DNA of 64,000 nucleotides from contig NC_018262.1 of assembly GCF_000227135.1 (NCBI RefSeq), positions 1,002,223-1,066,222 on the forward strand, read 5' to 3'. The notes under the pieces are model-generated. The model was not told where the DNA came from. It was given only the letters and a program-made list of their open reading frames with translations, and ran no database searches. Positions within the stretch are counted from its first letter, which is position 1, and each line of letters starts with the position of its first letter. A program made the translations under genes and the position numbers. Positions 1-9,847 of this stretch are shown here, in pieces. The DNA comes from Leishmania donovani (lineage: Eukaryota > Euglenozoa > Kinetoplastea > Trypanosomatida > Trypanosomatidae).

Positions 1-2
1 AG

Positions 3-185
3 GCCGTGCGCAGCACCGCAGATGGCCAGTACTTGTGTTCACACACACCGACGTGTCTCGCCGTGCTGCCGCCACCGACGCCATGCAAGAGCGACGCGGA
101 GCTACCTAGAAACATCGCTGAAGTGGCCGTCGGCGATGACACGGGCCACGTGACTCTACTCACGTTGTGGCGGCAGCTCATCTAG
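3..185 (+). CDS. 3' end of a WD40-like protein (5' truncated by window edge)
   Basis: An open frame enters from the left edge and ends at TAG 183-185, giving the last 60 residues of a protein. The visible C-terminus ends VAVGDDTGHVTLLTLWRQLI. This has the shape of a WD40 blade strand, with a small-residue/G-D turn followed by a beta strand. The other two forward frames give compositionally odd peptides that stop sooner. The codons favour G or C in third position, like the real genes downstream. Seen: the open frame and the motif. Inferred: a beta-propeller end, as found in scaffold proteins or dynein intermediate chains. One blade is not enough to name the protein. Confidence 0.55.
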   Translation, partial: AVRSTADGQYLCSHTPTCLAVLPPPTPCKSDAELPRNIAEVAVGDDTGHVTLLTLWRQLI

Positions 186-1720
186 AGAGAGAAATCGAAA
201 AAGCGCTTTGAAGCGGAGTGAAGAAGCGATGGCGTGCCGGCCGGCGGCACGTCGGGTGGGGTGATTCGATTGCCAGCGGGTGCAGTGAAGACGTGGTGCT
301 CTCTCTCTCTATCTCTTTGCGCGGCTCTGTGTGTGTGTGTGTGTCCTGTGTTGGGTGCGCTTTAGTGTGTGATGGGGCTCTCTCGGTCCCGCAAGCGTTT
401 ATATGCGACTCGGTCGCCTTTGTTTTACTGGCTCGCTTGCTTTCTTTCTTTTCCCGCATCTCTTTTCCGTGGTCCCTCCTCCGCGTACTTCCTCTCCTCT
501 CATTTGGCGCGCGCGCGTCTGCCTGTCTCTCTGTGTGCGTGTGCCGGTTCTGTCGTCCTATCGTTGTCCTTCTTCAACTTTCCACTTGACCCCCTCACCC
601 CAAACTGAGTGAGGCGCACCAGAACGGCGAAAAGGGAGCTGAAATGTGAACGAGCGACAAAGAGAGCAGACTCGCGCGCGGTCTCAGCGAGTTGTCCAAA
701 ACCGCCACACGTATACCTTCCTCCCTCCTCGTCAGTTATGCCGCATCGGCACCACAGGCTCGACGAGGAGAACCCGCGCCCCTCTCTTTTCTTTCGTGTT
801 CGAAAGGAGGCACGATGTACAGTAGCAGCGGGCGTTTTTTCTTTTTCTTTATTACGTTTCTTTTCTTTGGAATATCACACGGTTTTGGTATGCTGAGGGC
901 ATGTGACACACGTGCCACCGCCACATGTGTCTGCGTGTGTACGGCATGCATGTATACATGCGTGTGGGTGCCGGGGTGGTACGTTGGGGAACGTGCGATG
1001 ACCCGTTTTACTTTTAGATAGAGGTGCTCGAATCCCTCTCCCAGTGTCGCTTGCCCGATTCAATCATGTATTCTTCACGTCTCTCCTCTTTTTTCGCCTT
1101 TGTGACGTTGCACGATGCAGAGTTGCGTTGTGTGTGTTTGTGTGCAGCGAAGAAGGAAACCCAAGAAAACAGAATAGATGGGGTCAAAGGCCAAGAAAAA
1201 GTAATCCAGCGGCGCCTGCAGCTCCTCAAGTTCAGAGACGCATACATACACACAGACCTACGCTCAGGCCTCACCGGGCACTTAATTGAGCACATCGCTC
1301 TGCGAAGACGCTGGAGGCGGCGCGAAACACTGGGGAAACGGGAGAGACGCGCAGCTCACCTCAGCACTGGTTTTTTATTGTTTTCTGGGCGACAACGGAC
1401 GATAGAGAGGTGGGGGTGGGGGGAAAGAGAGACAGTGAGGCAGGGATGACCAGTGGAGTGATCCATCGCCCTTTCCGCAGTGGTATCTCCGTTTCAGCCC
1501 TCACACCCGCACATCAACGCACATCATTGCATCAACTCTCTTCTGCTTCGCCGTCTGCTCTCTCTCCCCAGTATCATTGGCATTGACTGTTCACCGAGGA
1601 CACGCGCTCCAATATCCGCAACGGCACCCGGAAGCGCACGGGGCCGTTTGAGTGGCCTGCTTCTTGTGCTTTCTGCATACTTGAATACACCTTCACACTC
1701 ACGGAGACAGCAACAGCACG

Positions 1721-1745
<25 letters not shown>
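1721..1745. repeat. (AC)n microsatellite
   Basis: An uninterrupted AC dinucleotide run of about 25 bases in the spacer upstream of the USP gene. Confidence 0.95.
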
Positions 1746-1752
<7 letters not shown>

Positions 1753-2280
1753 ACGAAGCGAAGCCGAGGAACGTGAAGGGAACACCTTTCTCACAGGGGG
1801 CGTGGCGGATACGCAGCGGTCCTGATTGTTTAGCGCTAGCGGTGGCGCGTTGCCGGTGCCCGCGCATTGCGTACGCCTTCTTTGGTTTCTCGAAGGTATT
1901 TGTCTCTCTTCTTCGTCCACTGGCGTTCTCTCTTCCAGCGCACAGAGGGACGCGCGCGCGTTGTGAGTGAGTGTGTGTGTGAGACGGTGTTGTATTTGTC
2001 CGCAAGGTCAGCTCCAGCTGCTTCCCTCTTTTTTCCCATTTTGATGCCTTCCTTTCATCATTGTACGACGTCATCTGCGTTGGGCGACTTCTTCTTCTCT
2101 CTCTGTTGTTGTTCGTAGAGGCAAAGAGGATAAAGCTCGGTCACACGTTCCGCGTGTGTCTTGCTTGCCTGCGTCTCTGCATGTGCAGGCGCGCCCGCGT
2201 CGCGGTGGCCGTCCCCCGGTAGCTCGGAACAGCGTGAGGGAAGAGAGGGCGCAGGGGCACTCGTCAACGGGTGCGTGCCT

Positions 2281-2321
2281 TTGCTGCCTCCCTCCCCCCT
2301 CCTCTCACTCACTCATCTTAG
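2281..2321 (+). promoter_or_regulatory. Putative spliced-leader acceptor for the USP gene
   Basis: A C/T tract runs into AG at 2320-2321, about 300 bases before the ATG at 2620. One upstream ATG lies in the resulting leader near 2489. A weaker tract ending in AG near 2522 is an alternative. Inference from the tract-plus-AG pattern only. Confidence 0.4.
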
Positions 2322-2619
2322 CTGCTCGACCATCTTTCCTGTGCTCCTCGTGTGAGCCACAACAAGGAGCAGAAACGAGAGACCAAGACAATCCAATCAA
2401 ATCTCTTCAGCGCCGATTGAGGGTGACCCTGCGAAAGAAAGAAAGCGCGCGCCCATACGCACACGCACAGAAACACGCACCAAGGTTGCATGCCGTGGGA
2501 TCATCATCAACCGCTTTCTTGTAGAATCAAGAAGACGGTAGGCTTCAGGCTTCATTGTGAGCAAAAATTAGCCACGCTCGCAATCGAAAGAATTCTCATC
2601 GCTCCCACAAGCGTGCCTC

Positions 2620-5391
2620 ATGTCGGACACCACCGGCAACTCTTTCTTGCGTAGTCAGCAGCAAGGGAGCAAAAGCGTGATGCAGGGAAGGCGTCGCCTC
2701 CGCGCCAAGTCGTCCACTGTACGCGCGCCTGTGCAGCGAGCCTCTCGGAAGCCAAGCGCCGCCGATGCAACTGCTGCCGCCTCCACCGTGGCACCGGCAC
2801 CCCCCGTTTTGGCGTTGCGGAAGTTCGGTTCTGCAAAAAAGGCTGCAAGAGACGCGGACGGCAACACCACGCCCAAAGCAAATGGCCTTCACGGGTACAA
2901 CCAAAGGTCTCTGGGAGCGTCGCACGGCGATGTGTACAGTTTCAACACTTCCCTAGAGCACAGAACTCTGACCGCGACCAACAGGCGTGCCGAGTTGCCA
3001 AACGTCTTCGGCACCGATTCGCCGTCTGCTGCGCCGGTTTCCACTCTTGACGATTCACATGTGTGCCCGGACAGCACAGCGACAAAAGGGCCGCTGACGG
3101 GCGCCTCAGAGACCTCTTCGTGCGACGCGCTGTCATTTGGTGTGAATGGGGGATCCGATGTGTTCAACTCTTACCCTCTGCGGCCGCTGAGGGGGCCAAG
3201 GCGAGGTGCTGGGAGCAGGTCTGCCGAATCCGACTCGGCAGCTGCAAAGGAGTCACTCTGTAGTCGAACCGGCGGTGCTGCATTCGAAAATGCTGGCGCG
3301 GAACAGCGCGGAGCCGGAGGCGGGTCCCTTCTCGCTTACTCATCCGATGCGGCGACTCAGAACAAGACGACGCCGCCCCCGCGTGCGCGTCTGAACCGAC
3401 CTTCAAAACGCAGCTACCCTTCTAGCACTCCCGCAGCGAAAGTGGTCCATCCCCGGAACGTCTCAGAGAATCTGGGCGGCACCATTAGGGCCACAGCGAT
3501 GATCAACAGTGCCGACTCAAGCAATGTGCTTGCCTCTCCTCCACTATCCGTTTCTCACAGCCGCAATACAGGATCTGATGACGATGCAGCATCCATCACC
3601 AGTGCGCGACAGACTGTGCGAGAGCCGGATGAGGCAGGTGCAGCAAGAGCGTTGTTGGTGGTGCCGGAGCTGTCTCCTAGCAACGGGTCTACGCCACCTC
3701 ATCAACGCCTCTCTCTCGTTAGCGGGTCCCTTCCCTCGCCGTCACAGGAGGGCATGACGACTGTGGCCGAGAAGAAAAGCACGGAAAGCGTCGACTCTTT
3801 TTCCGACAAAGGATTGTTTTCCTCTCGCGCACTGCGCCTCGAGCCTCAGGCTCCGTCGATGCAGCTTTCAGGATCTGCAGAGGTGACCAAGGCGTCATCG
3901 TCGTCGACGCCAATCCGTAGCAGTGCATCTACCACTGTGAAGACGGTGTCGGCGCTCTCCATCGCTCGACTGCACGCAGCGCCGATTCCGCTGCGCAATT
4001 TCGGTGCGACGTGCTATCTGAACTCGGTAGTGCAGTGCCTGCTATGCACACCTGGCCTGCTCCGCACGTTGAACATTGAACGTCAACGCATCGTGCGCGA
4101 ATGGGAGGGGAGGCGCCGCTTCGAGGAGAAGCGAAAGCCGGACGATGCCCAACGGCGCAGCTGCGCTGAGCACAAGGCCCCGGCGACGTCTTCGCTGATT
4201 GATTTGGGCACCGCGCGCCCCGCGCACCACATCGCGGTTCAGCAGCTTCTTCTCAGTCTCAAGGCGGCTTGTGCGGAGTGTAACAATGAGTTTTCGTCTA
4301 ATGGACAGAAAGACGCGCATGAGTTTCTCATCACGCTGCTGGGGGTGATCGACAAGGAGGTTTGCCGCAGCAAGCCAGGCAACCAGGAAACCTTCAAAGA
4401 CTTTGAAGATGAGAAAAAGAGTGATGTGTACGCGCGATGGGTGAGCTGGATGCAGCAGGAGAACGACTCGACCGTGTACGACTTTTTCGGCGGAATCACC
4501 GGCTGCACCGTCAAGTGTTCTAGCTGCGAACTGACTTCCTACCGCTTTGAAGTGCTGCTGCACATCTCCTTGCCCATATCTTACCGTTCCCGCTCACAGG
4601 GCGGTGGAACCGACATCCGGTTGCCCGATGGGGAGCTCGACGGCAAGGCGAAGCCTAAAGGGGTCGCTGCCGTTGACGAGTTGTTGCGCGAGATGTTCTT
4701 TAGCGAGCGTGGGGAGTCCTTGAATGGTCCGATGCAGGTGACGTGCGACCGCTGCAAGCAGCTGCGAGACAAACGCATATGGTATTCAATGGAGTATTGG
4801 CCGCCGATTCTGGTGCTTCATCTGAAGCGCTTCAACAATGCTGGAGTCAAGAATGAGACGGCGGTGGTGTTTCCGTACACGTTTCACCCGCACCGGTACG
4901 TCAAGTATCAGCTGTACGGTGTCTGCTGCCACCGCGGCACTTGCTCCTCCGGGCACTACACGGCGTACACGTACGTGCAGGAGGATGACAAGAAAGCAGT
5001 AGTGCGGAAAAAAGCCCCCACTGTTGCGGCGTTCTCCGATTTCTACAACCCCTCACTGAAAGGCACGCAAAGCGATCGCATCTTCAGCCCCCAGACGCTC
5101 CCGCGCAGGGGTGGCGTCGGTATCTTCGGCTGGTTTGACGGCGTCAGCATAGGAAATGGCGACAATAATGCGCGGGCTAGTAGTGAGGCATTGAGCCACA
5201 AAGGAAACGGAAGGGCTGATGGAAAAGATCGGGCTCGTTCGGCAGGGAGGACGGCGAAGGCTGGCAAGTGGTATCTCTGCAACGACAAAAATATCACCGA
5301 GGTGTCGGCGCCGGACGTGCTGTCGATGACGAAGGAGGCATACATCCTTTTCTACCGGCGCGTTGATGATGGAGATGTGATGGTCATCTGA
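2620..5391 (+). CDS. Ubiquitin-specific protease (peptidase C19)
   Basis: This 923-residue deubiquitinase should cleave isopeptide bonds of ubiquitin conjugates. About 450 N-terminal residues are Ser/Ala/Pro-rich and probably disordered. The catalytic core follows. The Cys box NFGATCYLNSVVQCL carries the nucleophile Cys465. The His box CSSGHYTAYTY carries His779. The segment WYLCNDKNITEV supplies the third catalytic residue (Asn888/Asp889). A zinc-ribbon pair CxxC at 633/636 and 709/712 sits in the fingers region, and LVLHLKRF is the usual conserved block before the His box. A basic insert of about 90 residues separates the His box from the Asn/Asp box. All catalytic residues are present, so activity is expected. 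Substrate and subcellular site cannot be told. The start is the first ATG of the frame. Gene assignment is firm; the USP subfamily is not. Confidence 0.95.
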   Translation: MSDTTGNSFLRSQQQGSKSVMQGRRRLRAKSSTVRAPVQRASRKPSAADATAAASTVAPAPPVLALRKFGSAKKAARDADGNTTPKANGLHGYNQRSLGASHGDVYSFNTSLEHRTLTATNRRAELPNVFGTDSPSAAPVSTLDDSHVCPDSTATKGPLTGASETSSCDALSFGVNGGSDVFNSYPLRPLRGPRRGAGSRSAESDSAAAKESLCSRTGGAAFENAGAEQRGAGGGSLLAYSSDAATQNKTTPPPRARLNRPSKRSYPSSTPAAKVVHPRNVSENLGGTIRATAMINSADSSNVLASPPLSVSHSRNTGSDDDAASITSARQTVREPDEAGAARALLVVPELSPSNGSTPPHQRLSLVSGSLPSPSQEGMTTVAEKKSTESVDSFSDKGLFSSRALRLEPQAPSMQLSGSAEVTKASSSSTPIRSSASTTVKTVSALSIARLHAAPIPLRNFGATCYLNSVVQCLLCTPGLLRTLNIERQRIVREWEGRRRFEEKRKPDDAQRRSCAEHKAPATSSLIDLGTARPAHHIAVQQLLLSLKAACAECNNEFSSNGQKDAHEFLITLLGVIDKEVCRSKPGNQETFKDFEDEKKSDVYARWVSWMQQENDSTVYDFFGGITGCTVKCSSCELTSYRFEVLLHISLPISYRSRSQGGGTDIRLPDGELDGKAKPKGVAAVDELLREMFFSERGESLNGPMQVTCDRCKQLRDKRIWYSMEYWPPILVLHLKRFNNAGVKNETAVVFPYTFHPHRYVKYQLYGVCCHRGTCSSGHYTAYTYVQEDDKKAVVRKKAPTVAAFSDFYNPSLKGTQSDRIFSPQTLPRRGGVGIFGWFDGVSIGNGDNNARASSEALSHKGNGRADGKDRARSAGRTAKAGKWYLCNDKNITEVSAPDVLSMTKEAYILFYRRVDDGDVMVI

Positions 5392-6189
5392 CCGGGGGCG
5401 GCCTCTGTACGGGTAGAATGCCACCGCCGCCGCCCTGTCTTTCAGTTCTTGTCTCTGTTCTCGAGCGTGTTAGGAGGTGTGAATCCGTGCGGGGTAGTTT
5501 TCGCCGTGGTGATGGCGCCCCGCTCTCTTTCGCGCACACCATCACCCTTTTCCCCTTCGCTGCTGATGCTCGTTCCGCAGCCGCCTAGGCCCGACTTCGT
5601 GCATGCGACGTACAGTACATCATGCGCGAATAGAAGGGATGCATGCTCTTCAAGACTTTGGCGCACATATCTGTCTCCAACTGCGAGTCTTTTCGCATTG
5701 CACTCTTGCCGCACCGTGTATGATAGGCTGTGTGGCTATCATATCTGCACTTCTATATTGCAGAGTCAACCGGCAATGAAACCAACTTTTCCGCTCTGCT
5801 GCTCTTTTTTTCCGTTCGCGTGTTTATGTTTTCGTGCCCTTCCGAAAAAAAAAGCGTATCGGACTTATTTCGTGCTCGTGCAGGAGAGCTGGGAATAACC
5901 TCAGGTACATATATTTTTTCTTTTCTTTTCGTCATCGTCGCTGTTGCGATTCAGGGTGAACAGGGAGAACAGGCGGCCTGCGCTCAGGCGACCTTTGCCA
6001 CGGATCGTTCGCGGTATTCCTCTCATAGGTGATGCGTGCGACGGGGCCTTTTCCGTCTCTCCTGCTTGTGAGAGGCACCGCATCACTGTTTCCATCTTAC
6101 TTGCTCCTTCTCTGCCTTGCTCTCTTCCAGCGTGGTCTCTGCTGCCTTTTTCGTTTTGCTCCCTTTTGTGTTTGCTGCTCTGCTTCTGA

Positions 6190-6810
6190 GTGTTTCCTGT
6201 CCCTGATGGCAGAGGCCACCCCTGTGCGTGTGGTGCCGCAGGGCCCAGTGCAACCCCCATCCCCCATTGTGGAGGGAAGCCGAAAAGCAGCCCCCTCCCC
6301 CCTCTCTGTCCCCGCCCATGCTGAACCACCTCTGGTGGGGGGACAGGGCCAGCTGCCCACAACACAGAGAGAGGCCAGAGTGACTCACCTCCACTGATGT
6401 CGGCGGCCAGGCCATGGATGGTGTTGTGCGCGAGCGGGCGGTGACAGCGAACAGGCTTGTATCATTCATGTTATAGGCGAAGTTCCAACAGATCTCGAAC
6501 ACATCCTACCCCCCCTTCCTGGCCGTCGAACTGCCCTGCTGGTATGGAGACCATGAGTCCACCCCTCCTTCCGAGAGGGACGAATCAAGTGCCTGCCGGC
6601 ATGATGGGAGCGGTTGCGAGGCGACCTGCAAGGCGAGTGGGTGGACAGAGTTCGAGGCAGGGGCCGCGCCCAGATGACTGGGTCGGCACACTGGCTGTAA
6701 CGCGCGTATGCCGCTGCTTTGCACCATGTGAGGGGTCTCTGTGGTGAGGCTGGGGGTAGTAGAGGGGCGCTCAGGTGGCGTTTTGCGGCAGAATGGAGAT
6801 GATAAAAGGA
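6190..6810 (+). mobile_element. SIDER-like degenerate retroposon, copy 1
   Basis: This segment aligns with 62650-63210. Both copies contain GATGTCGGCGG followed at exactly the same spacing (47 bases) by GACAGCGAACA. About 150 bases further on both have a CGGCATGAT..GGAGC block, and both have TGCGGCAGA near an A-rich end. The copies have diverged through many substitutions and small indels. This matches SIDER elements, the short degenerate retroposons common in Leishmania 3' UTRs, which are tied to mRNA instability or translational control. It lies downstream of the USP stop, in sense orientation. The repeat relationship is seen in the sequence; the SIDER name is inferred. Ends are approximate. 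Confidence 0.6.
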
Positions 6811-8525
6811 ATGTTGTGCTTGTTGAGTAATGTTTGTGTGCCGTCTTTGTAAGTCTTTGACGTGCACCGCTCCTCTTCCTCTGTCCTTTATTCGTCTGCG
6901 CATCGCTTCGCCCTCATGAGGCGCTGCGTCTCTGGTGCATCAACGCAATAAGAGACGAGTTGAAGAGAGTGACGGTGCTGGAGACAGGGATAGCGCGGCT
7001 AAGCGAAGACGACGGCCACCGCACAGTTCATAATGCAGCGGGTCGTCGTGATGTTGGCTGTATTTGACGGCTGGCACTGCTCATGACTCTCTTTTTGTTT
7101 TCCTTGCTTGTGCTCTCGCATGTGTCTTTCCGTGTTGTCGGCTTCCTTTTTCGTTGTTGCTGCTGATGTTTGTGTCCTTCGTCACGCGTGCTCTTTGTGC
7201 GTGCGTGTGTTCCTGGTTCTCCTCCTCTTCGCGATGCATGTGTACGCGTCTTGCTGGTCCTCTTCACCCATCGCCTTTGCGTGTTTTGCGTTTGTTGCTT
7301 CCTTTTCTTGGTTGCTTCGAAAGGGATTTGGTTTCTCCGTCAACTCCGCCTTTCTTCGCCCTCACTTACCTCTGGACCCTCGTTGAAGACACGCCTCTGC
7401 CGGCGCGTCTCTTTTTCTGCTCACTCGTGCAGGTTGGATACCTGCTGAGTCTGCGCTGAGGATCCTCTACGTTTGCAAGGGTGTGCTTGCGTTTGCCTCT
7501 TCTTGTAGTCATGGAAGGCACAAGGTGAGAGGGCGACTAACATATTCGCAAACAGCGGCACAGATGTCTTCTTACAACCCGCGTTCTCACAGGCGGATGC
7601 CCTTGCCCACAGATACGCGTGCATGGGGATGTGTTTGTGAGTGGACAGAGCAGCACACATGAAAAGTCAATGAAGAAAGCAAAAAGAAAAACGACATGTT
7701 CTTGTGCGCGCGCAGCCATAAACTGTTTTAAATCGTCTCGATTCTCACAGCCTCTAACGCCTAAGCACTGTGCCAACTCGCGCGCCTGTGCCCCGTTCTG
7801 CGTCTTCCTCCCGCCGTCCCCATCAACACAGGAGATGTTTCTATGGGTACCGGAGGAGAGATTGAAAGAGGCTGCAGGGCGCTGCATCCGGGGCGCTTGC
7901 CATGCCACGGTTCCTCTTTTTTGTTGTGGTTGTTGTCCTGCACATCGATTGCCTCCATGCCTCTTTGGACATAGCACTGGAGAAAGTTTCCGTCGGTGTG
8001 CGGATGTTTCTGGTGCCTCTCTACTATCCCGAATCGCCATCTCTCCCTCTCTCTTCTGCTGCGTTCACCTGCTTGTTGTATTCCATGGCAGAACGCGCCT
8101 TCAAGATAGATCCCACATATTTAGTTCTATCTCTGTGCAAGTGTCGGTGCTTCCCCGTCCCTTCGCCGTTGTCATCACTCACTCGACCTCGGTGATTCTC
8201 GTCAGCTTTTCTTCCTTTTGCTTTGCTAGACCTCAGCGCGAGTGTGCGTAGCATCGCTGGTTGACATCCTTGTTCTCCGCTCCCTCTTCCTTCAACTAAT
8301 CAACACGCACACTCGCATAGCGACTTTGCTTCCGGAACGACCGCCGTCGCACACCCTCTGCCCCCCCCTCCCCCCCCACACACACGGACATTGTGCTCCT
8401 ATGCCTCCACACACTGCGACAAGGAACTGATCTTTTTTTTTTCTGGGACTCATAATCACTGTCTCTCTCACGGATTCGCCTGCGACGGGCGCACCTCTTC
8501 CTCCTTCAGCGCGGCACTTTCGACG

Positions 8526-8566
8526 CCTTTTTCTTTGCCGCTCATCTTCTGTGTCTTGCTTCGTAG
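8526..8566 (+). promoter_or_regulatory. Putative spliced-leader acceptor for the sorting nexin gene
   Basis: A T/C-rich tract ends in TAG with AG at 8565-8566, leaving a 27-base 5' UTR without ATG before 8594. A second AG at 8572-8573 is also possible. Confidence 0.6.
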
Positions 8567-8593
8567 TAGGCAGGCTACAGCGGCCGCTTCGGA

Positions 8594-9847
8594 ATGGCCG
8601 CCGGCAACTCCATCTCTGTAAAGGTGGATGTGCCGTCCCAGGTGAAGGGCCAGGGCACTCTGGAGATGTCGTACTACATCTACCCCATCACGATGCGCTT
8701 GCCTGGCTTTATGAGCGATGCTCGGTTCAACCGGCGGTACACCGACTTTGAGACTCTGCGCGGCCAGCTGTGTGCGACCTACTGGTACTGCATTGTGCCA
8801 CCCATTCCAGAGAAGGAGTCGGTGCAGGATAAGCTGGGAAAGCTGCCACGCATGGTGGCGTCGGCGAAGGAGACGACCGCCTCCGAGGGCGACCTGCTCG
8901 AGTACCGTCGTATCAGCCTGCGGCGCTTCCTGCAGCGGCTTGCCTACCACCCCATCCTGGGCAAGTCTGACCTTCTACAGAAGTTCACGAACGATAACGA
9001 GTGGCGCCAGTGCACTCGCGACCCGGTGAAGCCGCCTCGCTTTATCGTGTCGTCGTCGCTGGAGGAGATCGCCAGATCATGGGCTCCGTCAAGCAGTGCC
9101 TCTGGCGCCGGTACTCAAGGTAGCGGTGGCGCTGCCGGGGGTGGTGGCGTTAGCCAAACCGGAGCGGCGTATCAGTTGGCACTGACTCAAGAGCCAGTGG
9201 ATGAGGCGACGTGGAGGGCGACAAGCGAGTACATTGGTGAGCTGGAGTCTAACCTCAAGAGCATGCGCAACCTGCTGGAGGCACTCGTGGATCGTCACCG
9301 GCGCGCCGCCTCCGCCGTGAGCAACTTCGCCGCCTCTTTTGGGCTGCTTGCGGAAGGCGAAGAGGATGCCGAGCTGCGCGGCGCCATCGAAGGGGTGCGC
9401 GACTGCGGTCGCAAAGTGGCAGATGTCTACAGCAAACACGCTGACAACGAGTCGACGCGGCTTGTCAGCACGTTAAGCTTTTACGTGGGTATGTGTGCCG
9501 CCGTGCGGGAGACTCTGAGCCACATGTTCAGCGCCCGCCAGTATCTGCGCAACTTGCAGAAGAAGGGCCAGGAACTGCAGGCGTCGGCGATGCGGGCACA
9601 GTCGGCCAACCAGGTGCAGCTGCAGAGCGAGCTGCACTTCGTGAATGAGCAGCGGGCCCACCTCGAGGAAGACCTCATGGGCGCCGAGAAGACCTTCAGC
9701 GAGGAATTTATTCTCTTCCACGAAAACAAGCAATATGACGCCAAGGATATGCTGAAGAAGTTTGGCATGCTGGAGCTCAGCTTCTCTGAGTCGATGAAGC
9801 AGGAGTGGGACGCCCTGCGGCCAATGTTGGAGTCCCTTGGCACATAG
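8594..9847 (+). CDS. PX/SNX-BAR sorting nexin (Vps5/SNX1-like)
   Basis: This 417-residue protein should bind phosphoinositides on endosomes and tubulate membrane as the sorting-nexin part of a retromer coat. A PX domain covers about residues 5-140. RRYTDF at 47-52 supplies the phosphoinositide-contacting arginines, VPPIPEK at about 68-74 is the proline loop, and an RR..LRRFLQRL helix follows. A Gly/Ser linker (about 165-195) leads to a long alpha-helical region (about 205-415) of Vps5-type BAR character, rich in heptads. Length and domain order fit SNX-BAR proteins. SNX4-type proteins share the layout, so Vps5 is the best rather than the only match. The start is the first ATG after the predicted acceptor. 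Confidence 0.85.
   Translation: MAAGNSISVKVDVPSQVKGQGTLEMSYYIYPITMRLPGFMSDARFNRRYTDFETLRGQLCATYWYCIVPPIPEKESVQDKLGKLPRMVASAKETTASEGDLLEYRRISLRRFLQRLAYHPILGKSDLLQKFTNDNEWRQCTRDPVKPPRFIVSSSLEEIARSWAPSSSASGAGTQGSGGAAGGGGVSQTGAAYQLALTQEPVDEATWRATSEYIGELESNLKSMRNLLEALVDRHRRAASAVSNFAASFGLLAEGEEDAELRGAIEGVRDCGRKVADVYSKHADNESTRLVSTLSFYVGMCAAVRETLSHMFSARQYLRNLQKKGQELQASAMRAQSANQVQLQSELHFVNEQRAHLEEDLMGAEKTFSEEFILFHENKQYDAKDMLKKFGMLELSFSESMKQEWDALRPMLESLGT

Larger units (their letters stand above)
186..2619 (+). other. Intergenic spacer upstream of the USP gene
   Basis: No convincing gene is visible. The stretch is alternately pyrimidine-rich and purine-rich, with GT runs near 329-342 and an AC microsatellite at 1721-1745. 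It should hold the 3' UTR of the WD40-like gene and the 5' UTR of the USP gene. All open frames here are short or low-complexity. Confidence 0.7.
5392..8593 (+). other. Spacer between USP and sorting nexin, with one SIDER-like element
   Basis: No convincing protein gene is visible in these 3.2 kb. About 6190-6810 is GC-rich and matches a second copy near 62.7-63.2 kb. The remainder is pyrimidine-rich spacer, most of it probably the 3' UTR of the USP mRNA. Confidence 0.7.
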
